From assembly GCF_029962835.1 (NCBI RefSeq), contig NC_080577.1, forward strand, positions 8,842,501 through 8,906,500: DNA of 64,000 nt. The letters run 5' to 3'. The notes under the pieces are model-generated. The model saw only the letters and a program-made list of their open reading frames with translations. It did no database searches and was not told the origin of the DNA. Positions 12,951 through 24,858 of the stretch are shown one piece after another. This DNA comes from Magnolia sinica (Eukaryota; Streptophyta; Magnoliopsida; Magnoliales; Magnoliaceae). Position 1 is the stretch's first letter. Every line of letters starts with the position of its first letter. The position numbers and the translations under genes are program-made.

Positions 12951-13330
12951 TCCATGTCCATTTTGAGCCCATTTGGACTTGATATACTGTGCATCAGAAG
13001 TCAGAATTTCACCCCGATGCAGTTGGCCGAAATGTCGAAACCAACAGGATTCCAAGCAGATGAAATTTGTCTGGCATGTCGATATGGGTGCAAGGAGGCT
13101 CCACGTCCGTTTCAAGCCAATTCAGAGTTGGTATGCCGCACATCAGAAGTCGGCATGTTGCCCACGACACAGTTTGCTGAAATGTCAAAACCAACAGGAT
13201 TCCAAGCAAACGATCTCATACACATTCGAAATTTGTCCAGGGAGACTTTATGTCCGTTTCGAGCTCATTTGGAGTCGGTATACCTTGCATCAGAAGTCGG
13301 CGTGTTGCTCGCGACGCAGTTGATCAAACA
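12951..13330. repeat. Tandem array, about 148-bp unit, 2.6 copies
   Basis: Units can be anchored at 12951, 13100 and 13248, each opening (T)CCA(C/T)GTCC(A/G)TTT. They share the internal words CATCAGAAGTC and AACCAACAGGATTCCAAGCA. Spacings are 149 and 148 bp. Divergence between units is roughly 15-20 percent by eye, so the array is old. The open frames crossing it (12954-13397, 12973-13323) exist because the unit length leaves frames partly open; they are not convincing genes. Confidence 0.85.
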
Positions 13331-13867
13331 ACCCACAGACTTTTCTTCATTTGGATTTGGACCGCTGGTCTATTTATTTTTCTTAACCATCTATTAGACC
13401 ACGAATCAAATGATTGTGATTGTCCCCTCAAATCTTCTGGATGGGGCATATGTCAAAAATCACACAATCACACTGATCAAGCAATTCAAACCATCCAATT
13501 TTGTGCCAATCAAATCAATAGTTAAAACTAAAATAGTAAGTTGCCCAATTTTCGAAGTGAAAACTCAGATGGTAAGACTATTTATTGAGTGCAATTTTTA
13601 GGGATTCCATTTGAATAGTGGTAAATGAGTAGTGGTGTTGGTTGGGCCTGAGGTTGGCCTTGGCTTAGATTTTGAATTGTTTTGGACCTGGCTGTCAGGC
13701 CGGGCCTATTTAAAATTTTAATTTTTGCTGGACGAAGCCCAGCACATTTACAGCCCAATAAATGAGCGTAAAAAGCAATTATCATTTATCAAATAAATTC
13801 ATGCCAGCCCCCCATGTGACGTGTACAGCTAATACATTTTGACCCTAATAATGGGGAGGAAAAAGCT

Positions 13868-14275
13868 TATGGGGTCCACTGTGATGTATGTATTTGATCC
13901 ATTTTATTAGCTCATTTAAGAGAGCGAGCCAAAAAATGAGAAGGATCCAAAGCCTGAAACAGGGGAATTGAATACCTACTATTGAAAACTTCTTTGGAGC
14001 CTTAGAAGTTTCAGATAAAGCCAATATTTGTGTTTTCTATTCAACCATGTCTATCCAACCTCATTAACAAATCGGATTATCGATAAATGTCACCGTGGGC
14101 TGTGGGCCTTAAAAAGATTCCAAAGTTTCAAGGGTAGACGTTATTATTCATTCTATTTCCTGTGTTGTAGTCCACTTGAGCTTATACTCTGTCTCACTTT
14201 TGAGTTCATCAACTAAAATGAGCCGGTAAAATGAATGGACGGCGTGGATCAGACGAGTTCATTATGGTGGGACCC
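13868..14275. mobile_element. Long-inverted-repeat (foldback-type) MITE, copy 1
   Basis: The left arm reads GGGGTCCACTGTGATGTATG. The right arm ends in '...aatggacggcgtggat...ttatggtgggaccccg', its imperfect inverted complement. Inside are this family's hallmark words: the 'caaagcctgaaacaggggaattgaa' block and, inverted near the other end, 'tgtgttgtagtccacttgag'. Copies of the same design occur at 29836, 54236, 54713 and 55425. Confidence 0.65.
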
Positions 14276-14650
14276 CGTGCAATCTCTGCTGCCAAATTAA
14301 GTAGAGTAAAATCTCGGGTGGACCATAGAACTAAAAAAAGGGCGAATGACAATTAAAAACTTTTTTAGGCCCAAAAAGTTTAAAATCAACCTGACCTTTG
14401 TATTTTTCCCTTAACCCAAGTCTGTTTGACCTTATCAACGGGTTTGATAGTAAATAAACATTACGGATCTACTTACAGTGGGCCTTGAAAAGTTTTTAAT
14501 GTTGGGCATTCAATCAACACTGTTTCCTATGATGTGGTCCACCTGAGATTTGGATTTGCGTAAGTTTTGGGATCACGTCCTAAAATGGGCTTCAAAAAAT
14601 GGAAAGTGGGCCCCAAGCCGTAAGGGTAACACTAACACTCAGTAAGGTGT
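14276..14650. mobile_element. Long-inverted-repeat MITE, copy 2 (left end truncated)
   Basis: It carries the family's inner blocks ('ggtggaccatagaac', 'ccttatcaacggg', 'tttcctatgatgtggtccacctgag') and right-arm end '...aaagtgggcccc'. It directly follows copy 1. The left outer arm is missing or merged with copy 1. Confidence 0.55.
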
Positions 14651-15283
14651 TACCCTGGTAACACCTAATCCGCTTCTGGATCGACTAATGAACGGTATGG
14701 GTTGCCATTCGAACTTTGTGAAGTATAGATTTGATAAGCACACTACCACCATTTAAGCTGACACGTAAGAGTCGAGTCCCGAGTCTGTGCTCGTTTGCGC
14801 TTTTTGGGAGCATCGCCCCCAGGCTAATCAGTGAGTGGATGGCAAATATTCCAGGCCATCCATCTAATGGGCCCTACTTATGATGGCGACTGATGCTTAC
14901 CTTTGGTCATGTGCCCACGAGAATTGCTGAAATTGTAGAGGTGAATCTCAAGACACGTGTCGCTTGGTACATTTAATTTTAAGCCAGAACAAGGCCATGT
15001 AGTGTGAACATGCACCCTCATATTAGTCAAGGTGGCCAAATTTTTGTGTATATTGACCGTGGGTTATTTTAATCATAGGTGTGATGCACCTGTTCGGCAT
15101 TAACACGGGCGCCATGATTCACCCCTCGTGTCTCTACAGCCGCAGATCTTGACGATTTTATCCAGGGCCCATCAGATGACAGGCTCAAAATCATTGGCCC
15201 ATCATGGATTCATACGTTGAAGAGAGGAAGTTGGGTTTGGATCAAATTGGGTTCCTGAGGTCTCAACCCGACTTAAAAGTTGA

Positions 15284-15535
15284 ATTCCTAATAGAAGTTG
15301 TATGAGGATATTCGTTGGTTGCAAATGTCTTTAAATTCCATGTTGAAATTCCTAATAGAAGTTGTATGAGGATATTCGTTGGTTGCAAATGTCTTTAAAT
15401 TCCATGTTGAAATTCCTAATAGAAGTTGTATGAGGATATTCGTTGGTTGCAAATGTCTTTAAATTCCATGTTGAAATTCCTAATAGAAGTTGTATGAGGA
15501 TATTCGTTGGTTGCAAATGTCTTTAAATTCCATGG
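15284..15535. repeat. Minisatellite, 64-bp unit, four copies
   Basis: Units start at 15284, 15348, 15412 and 15476. Each begins ATTCCTAATAGAAGTTGTAT and ends in ATTCCATG(TTGAA). By eye the units are essentially identical, so the array is young or homogenised. The last copy leaves the pattern after ATTCCATG at about 15535. Confidence 0.95.
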
Positions 15536-16466
15536 ACAAGACTATGGTGATAGGTCACTGCCATCTATTGAGGCATTCTATTCACACATGGCATGCACGC
15601 ATATCAATAGGAACTGTCCAAATTATAGGACCCATCACAAATATCAATACGACTCTCATCTATCAATTTTTAACAATCATATTGGCAGCTATGGAATAAA
15701 TGGTAAAACATAAAATGGTCAGCACAGCAAACCAAACTCAACAAGGGAAATCAGATGGTTAAGATCATTCAATCCTGGGGCTATGCTCCATAATCAATGG
15801 CACCCATGATTTGGACAGTCTGGATTGACATGCATGCATGCCGCATTTGTGCTTGATGAAGTACGGCAACTTAAAAAGATGGTGCCAAACTATCACCATA
15901 CCGAAGCCCAAGTCCCATAAACGGATCCAATTCTGCCTTCTTACACCACAAGCCTCAAAATAGATCAAACTAGCAAAAGCACACAGACATGGCAACTCAC
16001 AATTTCAAATACAATGCACCTCTCCATTTGAGCCTGCACATGGTGTGAAAAAGCATGCGCTCTAGCACCCATATCAAGAGATCGTGGCAAGAGTTGGTCT
16101 TGGTGCATGCCCATCGACAGAAAATCTTTGCGAAGCAAAAATCACAAAACAAAATTTGGTTAAAGAACTGTAAGTAAAATGCTATAATGACTCACAATGT
16201 CGTTTAAGATTTATGCTCTCCAAAAAAATATTTAAAAAAAAAAAAAAAAACCACTCACGAGAACAGACTCATTTTTGCCACCATCGCGGTACAATGCTAT
16301 GAAGACTATTCCATTGCTAGAACGGCTTAATCTTGAAGAACGTGTTTGCTTATTGTTGCTTTATCTGCTTGGAATGAGAACATAAGCAAGGACATCACCT
16401 TTATGTGGAGAGCAGCCACAAGACAAGTTGGATCACTTGGTTGTTTACAAAGCATTCGCCTTTCAT
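15536..16466. other. Non-coding stretch downstream of the DSDWELL gene
   Basis: No recognisable gene. Short open frames on both strands have no family resemblance. Contains a poly-A run at 16235-16251. It should include the 3' UTR of the minus-strand gene ending at 16467, but I found no clear-cut polyadenylation signal. Confidence 0.4.
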
Positions 16467-19400
16467 TCACAAAAGCTCCCAATCAGAATCGATGCTCTCG
16501 TCCGTTTGCATTTTGTTCAAATCCCCTCTTTGTTTGGTTTTATTATTGAAGTCTCTGTACCATGCCACCATCTGTTCATGATCATGTTTCTTTACTGCCC
16601 GTATTCTTGAAATGAAGGCATCCTGAAGTTTTTTCTGGTAAAGGAAAATAGCATTAGTTGGTGGTGAGAATTGAGGCGCTTGTGTAATTGTGCACACATG
16701 AGAGACCACACATGTATGCATGCATGCATCTGCCAGTGTCTGGAAGTGTGGAATTACCTTGTAGGATCTTTTCTTGCTCGCCTGGAGGGCGATTAAATAA
16801 ATTTCATCCCTTTCCTCCTCTGAGTCCAAGCTATCATCATCGAGTCTCACATCCTCAAATTCTACAGTCTCAGCACTTGGTCCAACTGCATCTGCACTCC
16901 TGGATGCGTCTTTGCAATCATAACCATGCAAACTTATGGGAATGGCTGCAACCACAACAGTTCATAAATCCCAAAATGACAAAACAACATTCTCAAGCAC
17001 AACAATCCTAGAGCTCAAGCCCAAATGCAGGGGCAGTCATTACTCCAACGAGTTTGTTTTCCCCCTTTTTTGCTCGAAGGGGCAAGAATGGTTAGATATG
17101 AATATCGAGGGGGACAAGCTCCAATTTGCATTTGCACATCCAAATCAGAATTGAAAGGGAATGTAACTTCAATTTGGGGGCCTACTTCAGTGTGAATTCT
17201 AAAATGTCACTAAAATTTTATCATTCCTCTCCATGTACCTCAATTTCAAAATTAACTTAGGGCCTGTTTGATAAGTGGGAAAAGAAAGGAAAAGAAAGAA
17301 AAATGAAGCACTTTTCTCATGTTAGGTCGTTTCACAATGTTTGGTTACGAAGAAAATAATGGATCCTACATAGCAATAGTTACCCTTTTCCATATTCAAA
17401 TTATCTAGCCAAGATACCAGGTGACCATTATCCCCCATATAGGAGATTTTCAGTTGCTGATCAAACAAAGCCCTAAAAATGGAATCAATGGGACTCCATG
17501 TTTCACTTGTGATCATCGAAATCGTCATTGGATAATTATTACCTTCTATTTTCTTCTCATTCCCACTAATCAAACAGGCCCACATCCAAATGTGCCCTAA
17601 AATGGTATCTCCTCGATGAATTCTTTCACTATAGATAATGGAGGATAGCTCACAACTTACACTTTGACAATCATAGGCGCAACTCAATTCCATGCCTTTA
17701 TAGAAAATGATAAATGGCTATTTATAGTGGATTTAAGGGATTTCTCTGTTGAGGATTTCCACACGAAACAAAGCTTTTTTTAAGTTCTAAAATCATCCCA
17801 CCATCGAATGACAAAAGCAGAAAGCGACCTGAGGCCTGTGTATAGCTATAGAATCTTGTAGAGCAGGGGATAAGCTGGTAGACATGGAATAACCTAGCTT
17901 GACTTATATGCTTGTCTATCTACATTCAGCTTTACATGGGAGGTAATTTTATTTTTTTCCATGGGAGAAATTGCTTCGAGGAATTTCGAAATTAATATTC
18001 ATTATCATCATCATCTAAGCCTTATCCCAATTAATTGGGGTCAGCTACAGGAATCCTGTTCCACTCAGATTCATGAAGGAAGTTATGGGATAAGCTTGAC
18101 ACTAGCTGCTAACCTAATGCAACCCTCCTTTATACGGGCTTGAGACTAGCAATGAGAGCACAAAACTCCCACACGCACATTGTAATAGGCTATTACACAC
18201 GTTGATTACAATCAAGCGCTATCTAATAGTCGATTACATAGGTTGTTACAAGTTGCAACCAACGAATTGATTACAATCAACAAAGAACTTGATGTATTCA
18301 GCTAAATTTCCAAATTTTCTATTTTAATATACGCTCCTTGACTGTTAATTTCGAAAACAGCCTCTAAATAAATAAAGGCTTCATTTCCTCAAAATACTAG
18401 AAATGTTTTCAAAAAGATCCTATATGGACTACATGCATTTGGAGAACTTGAGAGAAGTTTTCATGGTTACAGTAATAGATTATTCTTTTCTTAAAGGACA
18501 TCCGAAATAGCTTTGAATTGTACTATTCATGGAAGTCTGTTCCAGACACTAGGAATTTTGAAATTAATGTTACTTATTATTATTTTTTAAAAAAAAAAAT
18601 TGCTATTGGAAAGCAACACAAGAAAATTGCTTTTGTGAAAGCATTACAAGAAATTCCATTCTGTATAGTCGGTTGATGTGTGTGACCTTTTGATAGTCCA
18701 AATTGATCTACCTTGAACTGTGAAGGATCGTTTGATTGAAGATTCATAATGAGGAAAATCTAAAAAGCAACAGTCTCTTCATTGCAATAATTAAGACCAG
18801 TCCAGATGGTCGGACAGGAACCATCCACAAAACGGGTCACGTTACCGGAACCCAGGTGAACTAGGTTGGAAACTGTTTTCATGTGAAAAAAATAAAAATA
18901 AAAATAAAAACCCAACTTTCAAGGATTGAACCCAGGAGCTCTTCTTATAAATTAAACACCGAAACCACCATGCTGGGCATCAATTGTTTGCTATTTCCTT
19001 GTTTTCTAATGATTTTATATTAAGGAGATTCCTGGGCCAGCTCGGGTCTAATAGGTTGGACTGGCAGTCGGACCAAACTGCCCATGTCGGGGTTGGGGTC
19101 AGGTCCAGTTTTTAAAACTCTGGTTAAGATAAACGAACATATTCTCCAATCATCCAGAAACAAGGATCCAGGATATATTAGAAAAATTACAGGGTTCTCA
19201 TGCTCATAGTGTCCTAATGTCCCTAAAGAAAAAATACAGCAATGGTTTAGAAGGCCATAGATTTGATAGTTCAGAACTTCTAATCTTCAGAATATTAGGG
19301 CATCTTTGGGTGGGCCCATCAGTTCAAATGATCCGGATCATCAAGATATGGGTTCCATTTGTACAGAAGATGCATCGGGACAATATCAATCATGATAAAT

Positions 19401-22400
19401 ATGGACTCCATTCATACGGGCAGGGTGCATCAGGACACTATTGACCACAACGCATCATGCGTGTGAGTGTAATTTTCTAAAACCTTTTTTTAAGTTCCAT
19501 AATCCATTTTATTCATGATTTTCTAAATCCTAATTGGATTAATAATTTAAAGTCATTCCACAGGAGGAGACTCTCTCCCCCCAGTGCATCTAAGGGGCAA
19601 TCAAAGTGCTTTTTGAGAGGGATACACAATAACAGGTTGGCCCTACATGATGGATAATGATCGAACTTTTCTTGGTATTGTAAATATAGACAGTCAATTT
19701 CCTAAGCTTCGATTGGATGGTTAGCATCAAAGTGCTTTTTTGGGAGGGCTTAACAATCAAAGGGCTTAGATGTGGTCCAAATCTCTGATTGGACCTTTTC
19801 TAGTGTAGTCAATATGGACCATCCATTTCCTATCCATTAATTGGACGGTTAGGATCACCGCATCAGAGTGATTTTTGGGAGGGATGCACAATCCAGGTGG
19901 GCCACACATCACAGAAAGTCCAAATCAATGGCTTGACCTTTTCTACTATAAACACTATCGACCATCCACTTTCAAACTGGTTTTTGAGAGAGATGGGCAT
20001 TCAAACCAGCGACACATGATAGTATGGCCTAGATCAAATGATTGGACATTTTCCAATATGATCAATTGAGTTTGAGACCAACAATTTCTTTGGCCATCAA
20101 GATGGTAATGGAGTTTCCTTTGGCAGTATGTATGGCAACTACAAGAGGGGCCCAGCATTTGGTCATCTAGACCATTGATCTGATGGGCCCGACCATGGAT
20201 GGATCGGGAAATGAAAATCCTCTGAGGCCAATGGGCCACAGCATTGACGGCCGAGGGAAATAAAGATGTCCTATTGAGACAATTATTTGGGATGCTCAAT
20301 CCACCAAACTCTCTTGGATGGACAGATCCTAGCTACAGCCCTAGCGATATATGTTTATTATTTCTTTATAATCAATTTTATAAGTAATTATTAACCAAAC
20401 AAGTAAAAATAAAAATAAAACTGCTTTTAATTCAAATCAGAAGTCAGCCAACCAAATAGCCTGTAATCTTTATGGTAAATTGTGGGCACCTTTTGATGAT
20501 GGTATAATAGATTATAAATAAAAATAACTTGAAATCTTAACCACTGTTCAAGTGGGACCCTAATGAATTATAACAACTCTTAACACATTTTGGATAGCAA
20601 GCTGCAGATGAAAATTGAATAGATAAAAGATAGAATGCTCGACAACATGACAAAAACCAAGAGCGCAAGTGGAATCATCACGGATGAGAGAAAACACCAT
20701 ACAAAGGAGAAATTGTCTGGGAGTAAATCATGTTCAATAAAGATCACTATCAGATCTTAATCTAACAACAACCACCGTAGAGTGCAATCGAGCATCATAT
20801 AGTCAAAAGACAACAAAGCGAATCATGATGCATGAGATTAACAACATGAGGATGAGCATGCCTAAATCAGGGAGTATCCCCTAGAAACATGATGGTTATG
20901 ATAGAAAATGACAACCCATCAGAAGGTAAATGCAACAGAACTAGAGGAAATGGTGAAAAGGAACTAATGAGTTATGCATTATTACAAAATATACCAATTT
21001 CTGGCGGCCACATAGAAGCCTCCAGTACAGAAGGTTTGCTGCGTTGTTCACGTTTATTCCATGAAGATTTCAGTAGAGATATTGTCCCAAGTGATTCGCA
21101 TCTCTCTGCCGCATAAGCAGTTATCAATCTCAGCGCATGAATGATAAGCAAAATAATAGATAAAGAACGAGGAAAAAAAGATAAGCGGTGAAAAATAGCG
21201 ACTGAGAAATCAATACCAGTTACATCTGTTGGCGAGATCAATCCATTCTCCACTACCTTTTGGGGGGATACAACAGGAAGAACTAACTCAGATTGGATTA
21301 CTCTCAAGCACGAAACTTTATTATTTTTACCAGCTCTTTCTGGGTGATTACATTCAGTTGATTTCTCAGTCGGTGTATCGCATGCTTCTACATGATTTAC
21401 ACGCTGGGGCCCATCAAGTAATGGTTCTGCACCTGAATCTTTACCCAAATAAAGCAGTTACAGCGATCTCATAAGGATGTGAGAATAATAAGATAAAGAA
21501 GGGGGAAAAGGCATTGAAAAATAGAGATCTAGAAATCAATACCAGTTACATCCACTGACGAGACAAGACCCAACGGTATCAATCCATTCTCCACTACCTT
21601 TTCGTGGGATACAGCAGGAAGAGCCAACTCAGATTGGAGAACACTCGGGTGATCATCAATACATGAAATTGCATCTGAATCATTACTATATTCTCCAGCA
21701 CTTTCTGGGTGTTTATGTTCAGTAACTTCAACTGGAATCGGGGTTGATTTCTTAGTTGGGGTATCACATGCTTCCACATGATCTACTCCCTGGGATCCAT
21801 CGAGTAATGGTGCTGCACTTGAATCATTATCCATAGAAACGCTTGCCTCCAATTGAGAAGGCAACAATGGCTTCTCATTCAAGGGACATTCTTCAAAATC
21901 GACTTTTGACTTTTTACCCATAACCATGTCATGATCGTAAATTAACGGCATGTCAGAACCATGCCCTTTAACAGAAGATGTGGATGGTAAGGGAATCAAC
22001 TCCTGCATGGCTTCTGTACAAAGCTTTTGGACAGTCTCACAACTTGTTTGCACCTGGCTTTTGACGTATTTGACTTTTTCCTGTCCAATAGACAATTCAA
22101 TTGATCATGGAAAAAATCCCCACAATCGAGAGAAGACAAATCATCGTCTTAAGAGTAGGGTCCTGAGGTTCCCAATCCCCATACATGTGAGCCCAATGGT
22201 TCGACGATCAGCGCAGTTGGTCTGACAGGACCTACTGTAAATGGGGATCCTAGCCCTTCAATCCTTGGCCCTTTTACCCCACTGATGTGGAATATCATTG
22301 CACTTTCCTTAACTGTATATTTTAGGCCAACAAATCTAAGGATTAAGATATTCCAATTGAAGGCATTTAATGGCATTCCCCATTGACGGCTCGGCCCATC

Positions 22401-22761
22401 ATTTCATTGGTCTGAATAACAAAATGGGGGTGGGGGAGCATTGGTAAGAAAATGGGAGCATCACCAAAGAGTATGCCTGCTAAAGAGTAGATAGCATATA
22501 GTTCCTCATAAATAGAATAGCAACATGATCATCCCTATATTAAATAAAAATGGGATGATAATATCCTCAATCAACTAAGAGAAGAGAGGGCTCTCTACAA
22601 GTACGCAAAATGATATCTATCAAAATAACTTGAACAAGACAAGACTAGCAGTTGCATACCTGAGACATAAGACCGTCCACCTCCTGGCACATAGATTCAA
22701 ACTTCTGGTATATGTTACCAACCCATGTTATTCCTTTGGATTTCAAATCCATCTTAAACAT
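16467..22761 (-). CDS. Plant-specific protein of unknown function ending in DSDWELL
   Basis: Six exons on the minus strand: 22761-22660, 22080-21543, 21432-21217, 21105-20995, 16891-16758 and 16634-16467. They sum to 1269 nt (422 residues plus TGA) with consistent phases and GT/AG borders. The protein starts MFKMDLKSKGITWVGNIYQK and continues FESMCQEVDGLMSQ, EKVKYVKSQVQT, a long acidic low-complexity middle, KKLQDAFISRIRAVKKHDHE and a C-terminal DSDWELL. I recall an uncharacterised family of land-plant proteins with the same WVGNIYQKFE opening, VKYVE-QVQT block, LRSYKKKI block and S-DWE-L end; no function is known to me. Exon 3 and the intron after it are a tandem duplicate of the end of exon 2 and its intron. 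The acceptor chosen for exon 5 (gtgcag at 16897-16892) fits the phase, but an alternative 14 bases upstream also fits. The intron between exons 4 and 5 is 4.1 kb and full of repeats. Confidence 0.75.
17260..17597. mobile_element. Tourist-like MITE in intron 4 of the DSDWELL gene
   Basis: The left end GGGCCTGTTTGATAAGTGGG matches the inverted right end (complement of about 17560-17581: GGGCCTGTTTGATTAGTGGG). A further GGGCACATTTGGATGTG follows on the right side before TAA. The flanks are TTA on the left and TAA on the right, not a perfect direct repeat, so the right border is uncertain. Confidence 0.6.
17990..18165 (-). mobile_element. Au-like SINE with (ATG)n tail
   Basis: Minus strand, in order: GTCTCAAGCCCGTATAAAGG, a GGGTTGCATTAGGTTAGCAG block, a CAGGATTCCTGTAGCTGACC block, CCCAATTAATTGGGATAAGG and then a TTAGATGATGATGAT tail. 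This matches the layout of plant Au SINEs, which share their 3' end with RTE-type LINEs. The 3' end and tail are clear; the 5' end is approximate. Confidence 0.65.
18905..18985 (-). mobile_element. tRNA-derived SINE fragment
   Basis: On the minus strand a box A-like CCCAGCATGGTGGTTTCGG is followed by a box B-like GGGTTCAATCC and then a T/A-rich tail. Too diverged to be a tRNA gene. Sits in the 4.1-kb intron of the DSDWELL gene. Confidence 0.45.
19600..20070. repeat. Degenerate tandem array, about 110-136-bp units
   Basis: Four anchors, TCAAAGTGCT (19601), TCAAAGTGCT (19727), TCAGAGTGAT (19863) and TCAAACTGG (19972), are each followed by 'ttttt(g)gagag/ggagggat...ca'. Later in each unit comes a 'gattgga...ttttc(t/c)a...gac(c)atcca' block. 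Unit lengths of 126, 136 and 109 bp show decay by small deletions. It lies inside the 4.1-kb intron. Confidence 0.7.
21217..21868 (-). repeat. Intragenic tandem duplication of exon plus intron (unit about 326 bp)
   Basis: The end of exon 2 (about 21830-21543) and exon 3 (21432-21217) encode related segments. Shared words are PLLDG-Q-V-HVEACDTPT-KST, SELxLPxVS-xKVVENGLI and DVTG. Both exons end at the same donor, ACTG|GTATTGATTTC. The two following introns (21542-21433 and 21216-21106) are also alike in length and wording, each passing through TAACTGCTT before the acceptor. Distance between the donors is 326 bp. Confidence 0.85.
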
Positions 22762-22867
22762 GGATAGTCTCCCTGAACATAGATTTCAAATCATTTTCAC
22801 TGGATATGCAGTTTCCAGAGGTGCATTTGGAGCGGGATATATCAATGCATTATGATGAAGAACCAAC
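22762..22867 (-). other. Probable 5' UTR exon segment of the DSDWELL gene
   Basis: On the minus strand a good acceptor (atctttctttcag, ending at 22868) begins a stretch that runs without a splice signal into the ATG at 22761. It contains short upstream reading frames. This implies a 2.9-kb intron reaching to the donor at 25760. Confidence 0.55.
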
Positions 22868-23839
22868 CTGAAAGAAAGATTTTTCACATCAAACAAGCAT
22901 TCTCAGATAAAAACATTAAAATTGATGACCAAAATGTCAAAATCGAAATCCTTTTATTTTCCAATGTAGAGGTTTTAAAATAAATGGTCAAACCATGATT
23001 TCACACCATTGCTGCATTGAAATTACTAAATACCCAAACGAACTCTCCCAATCAAATTCAGGACCATGTTAACCAGATATCAACCAACTTCAAACAACCA
23101 TGCCTTTACCTCTAAGGCATGTCCTTATCAAAACACACAGGTTCAGCTCCCTACCATTACTAGTACATCTGCTCTCTTTCAAAGTTTTCATACGAGCAGG
23201 AAATGGATTTTTCATATCCATACCAATCTAAATTTACTGTAACTATTGCCTAGACAAGAACAGTGCTCTTAAATCTAGAAAGAGCACCAATGACAACTGC
23301 CTGTGTGATCTGAGATTTTTAGCTTACATGATCATCATTGCACCATAACTTCTTTTGCATGTCTCCCACATCTAGCGGGGGTGCATGATCTATTTTGAAG
23401 TGTCTGCATGGCTTTGATACCTAGGAAGGGGCAACGGTGGGTACAGAGTACAGACGCAAGTGCAAATGGTATGGCAATGGCACAATATCCTTAGAAAGCC
23501 AAGATGCTTGTACAAGCATATTCGTACAGATATTTCATAGCACATGCATATACACATACAATACAATAAACGTTATAAGAATCCAGTGCAAAAGTGGCAT
23601 AGTGATAAGAAATAAATAAATAAATAAATGGGTCTGACGACAACAAAAGATGGTTTCATGTGATGGATACTCATGAACAATTTTTTTTTCTTCAGAAAGT
23701 GTAAATCCTCCTTAAATTTCTCTTGAATGCATCTCAATGTGAGCAGGATTAGATTGCCTAGCAGCTATATTGAGGTCATGAATTCGAGCTCAGCTTACCC
23801 ATCAAAGAAAAAAGGTGCACACGATGAATATGATGGCCA

Positions 23840-24015
23840 AACCAGCTACTCAATTGGCCAAAAACAGGATTCACAGCATTGCACCAATTTGCATGAAGAA
23901 GATTGTGTTTCCATTCAAACATGGACGGTACAGCTACTTGCCCAAAAACAGGATTCCCAGGTTTTGCACCGATTTCCCAATGAAGATGATTGTGATTCCA
24001 TTCAAACACAGAATT
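23840..24015. repeat. Two-copy 84-bp tandem repeat
   Basis: Copies begin near 23857 and 23941 with CCAAAAACAGGATTC. Each continues through 'caccaatttgc/caccgatttcc', 'atgaagaagattgtg/atgaagatgattgtg' and TTCCATTCAAACA. Moderately diverged. Confidence 0.75.
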
Positions 24016-24858
24016 ATGTTCCAAATTCTTCAAATGTTCATCAACAGTGGGCCATGGACATCCAAAATGGAATTCTTGCCCACTTTCAAGGAAGACAGCA
24101 GGAACCCCATTATGAAAGTGCAAATAGACTCCGCTTGCTGCCAATGACAGAGGAATAGTCTGGAACACAATCTCCAGAATTCCAACAGGAAGACCGAAGT
24201 CGGACACTAATAATTTAGTGGATAGATTGTGAATGGAAGGCTACAACCTTGACTAAAACTTCCAAGCACAACAAGGCTGTACGTTATCATTTCTCAGCTT
24301 GAGGAATGATAATGTACAATTCAGGATTTTATTTTCCTTAGGAGGTATCGGGAAGGAAGTAGAATGTAATAATATCGATTCATACAGAATAAAAGGTTCT
24401 CTATTGATTCAAACACTATACCTATGGGACAGGGATAGAGGAAGAGGAAAAAAACCAAAGATTTCACATAGTATTTTTTATCGAAAAATCAAGCTGACTT
24501 ATTTCGTACTCTTCGTTCGATGAGAAAATGGGTCTGATAATGTATCGCCCCCAGCATCAAAGCCTACCAAAGCTGCATCCTTTATCCTGCCAATGCATCA
24601 CATCAGTAGGGCATCCACAACATGCAAAAGGTGAGAACCATCATGAAGGCCACCAGACACAAAACCAGTCCAATACGATCACCAAATCGGCCACACTATT
24701 CAAAACGGTGGACAATCCATGATACTACCCAACGTACAGCTGAGCCAAATGGCCTCCTTACATTCATGCCAGGTGATTTCCATGATGGTTCCCACCCTTT
24801 GCACGTCTCAGATTTCCTGTAGACATGACAAGTTGGTGGGGAAACAAGTGGGGCATAA

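Noticed and set aside
12954-13397. Open frame of 147 codons with internal repeats
   Set aside because: It is produced by the 148-bp tandem array; overlapping frames are open too, and no protein family is recognised.
15284-15535. CRISPR-like regular repeats
   Set aside because: Units are contiguous with no unique spacers, and the DNA is plant nuclear. It is a minisatellite.
23727-24207. Two 143-codon frames on opposite strands
   Set aside because: They overlap each other on both strands, coincide with an 84-bp repeat and lie in a 5' UTR intron.
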